Of a DNA stretch of 64,000 nt, positions 62,357 through 64,000 are shown piece by piece (the stretch's first letter is position 1; every line of letters begins with the position of its first letter). Location: the NCBI GenBank assembly GCA_036004405.1, contig DASYRM010000028.1, positions 1-64,000 on the forward strand, given 5' to 3'. The position numbers and the translations under genes were made by a program. This stretch comes from DASYRM01 sp036004405. Its GTDB lineage: Bacteria > Acidobacteriota > Vicinamibacteria > Vicinamibacterales > UBA2999. Under the pieces are notes generated by a model. The model saw nothing but the letters and a program-made list of their open reading frames with translations, was not told the DNA's origin and made no database searches.

Positions 62357-64000
62357 CTACTCATCTTCGATGTAGTCCTTGCGGCAGATCGACGCGTAGG
62401 CGCAGTAGCGACACCAGCGTTCCTCGTGCGGTCGGGCCGGGAACTCGCCGCGGGCGATGCCGTCGAGCACCTCGTGAAGCCTGGCGCGGGCCGCCTGCAG
62501 CGTCTCCTCGGCATTGGCGTCGCCGTCGTCGGCACCCACCACGGGGACGAGCGTGCGCTTGGCGCCGCCAAGCGCCACGTACGCCGCTTCGTGGACGGTC
62601 CACGACTGGCGGTCGCGCGCGCGCAGCGACTCCTGGGCACACATCGCGTAGACCGGCACCTGCAGCGCCCGTTTGACGTCGGGCTCGCGGCCTGATTTGT
62701 AGTCGATGATGCGGAGCCGCCGCCCCGGCAGCAGATCGACGCGGTCGGCCACGCCGTTGAGCCCGACCGGAGCGCCATCGGGACCAAGGGCGAAGCCGCC
62801 GTCGAACCGATGCTCGAGCCAACGCTCGACGACCGGTTCGGCGGGGCGCTCGACTTCCTGTGCCAGCACGATGTCGATGAGCCCGCTCGAAATGGCCGTG
62901 CCGAAGAACCGCGCACGCTCGAGCGCGGCGTCGGCATCGCCGAGCGCCTCGAGCAACGGCTCGGCCACGCTGGCGGCCACCTCGCGGGCCCGGTCCAGGG
63001 TCTGGGCGGTTATCGGGCCGGCGCCCGTGCGGTCCCACGCCTCGAAGAACTTCTGCAGCACCTCATGGATGAACCGCCCACGAGCGCGCGGCGAGGGCGC
63101 CGACTGATCGTCGGGCGGCTCCTCGGCCCGCAACACGTCGGCAGCAAAGAACTTGAAGGGGCAATCGAGGTAGCGCTCGAGCGACGTGAGCGAGAAGACG
63201 CGCGCGCGGTGGCCGTCGGTCGCCCCGTGGAAGCGCGGCTCCGCCTGTCCGCGGGACGCCAGCCGCAGGTCGGCCCACGCCCGCGCCCCGGCGTCGAGCG
63301 CCCGGGTGTCCACCGGCTCGAGACCGAGAGCCTCGTGCTCGAAGACACGGCCGGGAGCGGGGGCAGCCTCCACGGCGTCGAGGCCGGCGCGCGCGAGCTC
63401 GTCGAGCAGCGACGAAGCGCTCACGAGGGCGTCCGATTCGAGCGCGAAGGTGGACACGGCGAGCCGGCGCCGCGGAAGCCGCAGCAGATCGGCGAATTCG
63501 GCGCGCACCCCGTCGAGCCGCAGCGTGTCGGAGGGCCAGCCCAGCTCGCGGAGCACCGACGGCGAGTAGAAGATGCTGCGCCGCGCGAAATCGGGCCACT
63601 CGCCCTCGACCAGGCCGGCCAGCTGCACCTCGTCGAAATCGCCAAAGCGGGCGCTCGCGCTGTCGAGCAGGTGGACACCCGCCTCGCCGGTGCGGGGCGC
63701 AAAGGTCTGCGCCTCGATCCAGCGCCGGCAGATGGCGGCGGTGTCGTCGAGCTCCACCGGCGTGCCATCGAACCGGGCATAGGCGTCGCGTAGCGCGGTC
63801 AGGGTGCCGAGGAGTGCCGCGCGCGCCCGCAGCTGACGCGCCCGCAGCGGATCGTCTGGACCCGGAGCGGCTTCGTGACCGGTGACGAAAGCAATGAGCC
63901 GCCGGAGATGCTCGGCGACCGGCGCCGGCGTGCGCAGCGGGTCGAGCGCCGCCGCCAGCCGCTCGAGTACCCGTCCCGCCCGCGCGGCGCCTGCCATCTT
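62357..64000 (-). CDS. addB: AddB-like nuclease subunit, C-terminal part (starts beyond the window)
   Basis: The reading frame is open to the right edge, giving over 546 residues of the C-terminal part. It has a PD-(D/E)XK nuclease domain (GVADRVDLLPGRRLRIIDYKSGREPDVKRALQVPVYAMC) and a cysteine set typical of the AddB iron-sulfur cluster: Cys in LDCPFKFFAADVLRA and a CxxCxxxxxC group in RWCRYCAYASIC, near the C-terminus. AddB resects DNA ends together with AddA, encoded 9 bases downstream. The helicase-like N-terminal domain is outside the window. The GTG/ATG start is not visible. Confidence 0.88.
   Translation of the reverse strand, partial: KMAGAARAGRVLERLAAALDPLRTPAPVAEHLRRLIAFVTGHEAAPGPDDPLRARQLRARAALLGTLTALRDAYARFDGTPVELDDTAAICRRWIEAQTFAPRTGEAGVHLLDSASARFGDFDEVQLAGLVEGEWPDFARRSIFYSPSVLRELGWPSDTLRLDGVRAEFADLLRLPRRRLAVSTFALESDALVSASSLLDELARAGLDAVEAAPAPGRVFEHEALGLEPVDTRALDAGARAWADLRLASRGQAEPRFHGATDGHRARVFSLTSLERYLDCPFKFFAADVLRAEEPPDDQSAPSPRARGRFIHEVLQKFFEAWDRTGAGPITAQTLDRAREVAASVAEPLLEALGDADAALERARFFGTAISSGLIDIVLAQEVERPAEPVVERWLEHRFDGGFALGPDGAPVGLNGVADRVDLLPGRRLRIIDYKSGREPDVKRALQVPVYAMCAQESLRARDRQSWTVHEAAYVALGGAKRTLVPVVGADDGDANAEETLQAARARLHEVLDGIARGEFPARPHEERWCRYCAYASICRKDYIEDE

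Noticed and set aside
60182..62695. An 837-codon open frame opposite addA and the end of addB
   Set aside because: Spans the junction of two real minus-strand genes and has no recognisable motifs, so a shadow.
1..64000. CRISPR arrays, tRNA or rRNA genes, insertion sequences and phage genes
   Set aside because: I looked for regularly spaced repeats, cloverleaf-type ends, transposase motifs and phage structural motifs and found none I could support.

Overview
The window is GC-rich, tightly packed bacterial chromosome with no rRNA, tRNA, CRISPR array, prophage or insertion sequence that I can see. The gene content (an Oar-type TonB receptor with an N-terminal carboxypeptidase-like domain, a TIGR03435 protein, a DUF1343/NamZ protein, HAE1 RND efflux, alpha-2-macroglobulin plus PBP1C, AddAB-like recombination nuclease) points to a Gram-negative soil-type organism. 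I infer Acidobacteriota, probably near Vicinamibacterales. Many genes overlap by the 4-base ATGA or GTGA junction, so most operons look translationally coupled.

Layout. 1-4891: end of a DUF3142 gene, a coupled 749-aa membrane-anchored repeat protein, then a DUF1684 lipoprotein coupled to a Ste24-type M48 protease. 5015-11538 (minus): a four-gene efflux operon (adaptor, RND pump, outer-membrane factor, small beta-barrel), with a NarL-type kinase/regulator pair (11726-13754) transcribed divergently. 13790-16868: a PilB/GspE-type ATPase with two MshEN domains, divergent from a membrane HD-GYP protein, both tied to cyclic di-GMP. 16959-27774: mostly single genes (DODA-type dioxygenase, HhH protein, CHRD protein, pyruvate kinase, beta-barrels, NamZ-like protein, lipoprotein, EF-hand protein). 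27898-38156: alpha/beta hydrolase, large TonB receptor, MocR regulator divergent from a haloalkane dehalogenase that is followed by a 22-codon remnant of a carboxymuconolactone decarboxylase, LOG protein, and a coupled amidase operon. 38223-40385: outer-membrane protein, TlpA-like thioredoxin and DsbD-alpha-like protein. 40410-44076: ECF sigma with a coupled SnoaL-like protein; a GntR-SPFH-TIGR03435 operon with a very clear promoter/operator. 44468-52644: alpha-2-macroglobulin and PBP1C. 53211-57275 (minus): Mrp ATPase, a catalytic/non-catalytic M16 pair and a small membrane protein. 57360-58776: small membrane and zinc-ribbon proteins. 58904-end (minus): addA and the 3' part of addB.

The most striking feature is a dispersed family of short perfect palindromes (core about 20 bases, GGGCCGCC-TTCA-GGCGGCCC with compensated variants, often followed by an ACGTAC-type tail). 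At least 17 copies occur, singly, in tandem, or as inverted doublets resembling REPINs. Most lie between genes, but several are read through as protein: in the signal peptide of the efflux outer-membrane factor (two tandem 36-base units), at the N-terminus of the 749-aa protein, at the C-termini of the efflux adaptor and an alpha/beta hydrolase, and inside AddA. Paired changes in the two arms keep the hairpin, so the structure rather than the sequence looks to be maintained. No mobilising transposase (RAYT) is visible here.

A second theme is promoters whose -10 box sits 5-8 bases before the start codon, which suggests leaderless mRNAs for several genes.
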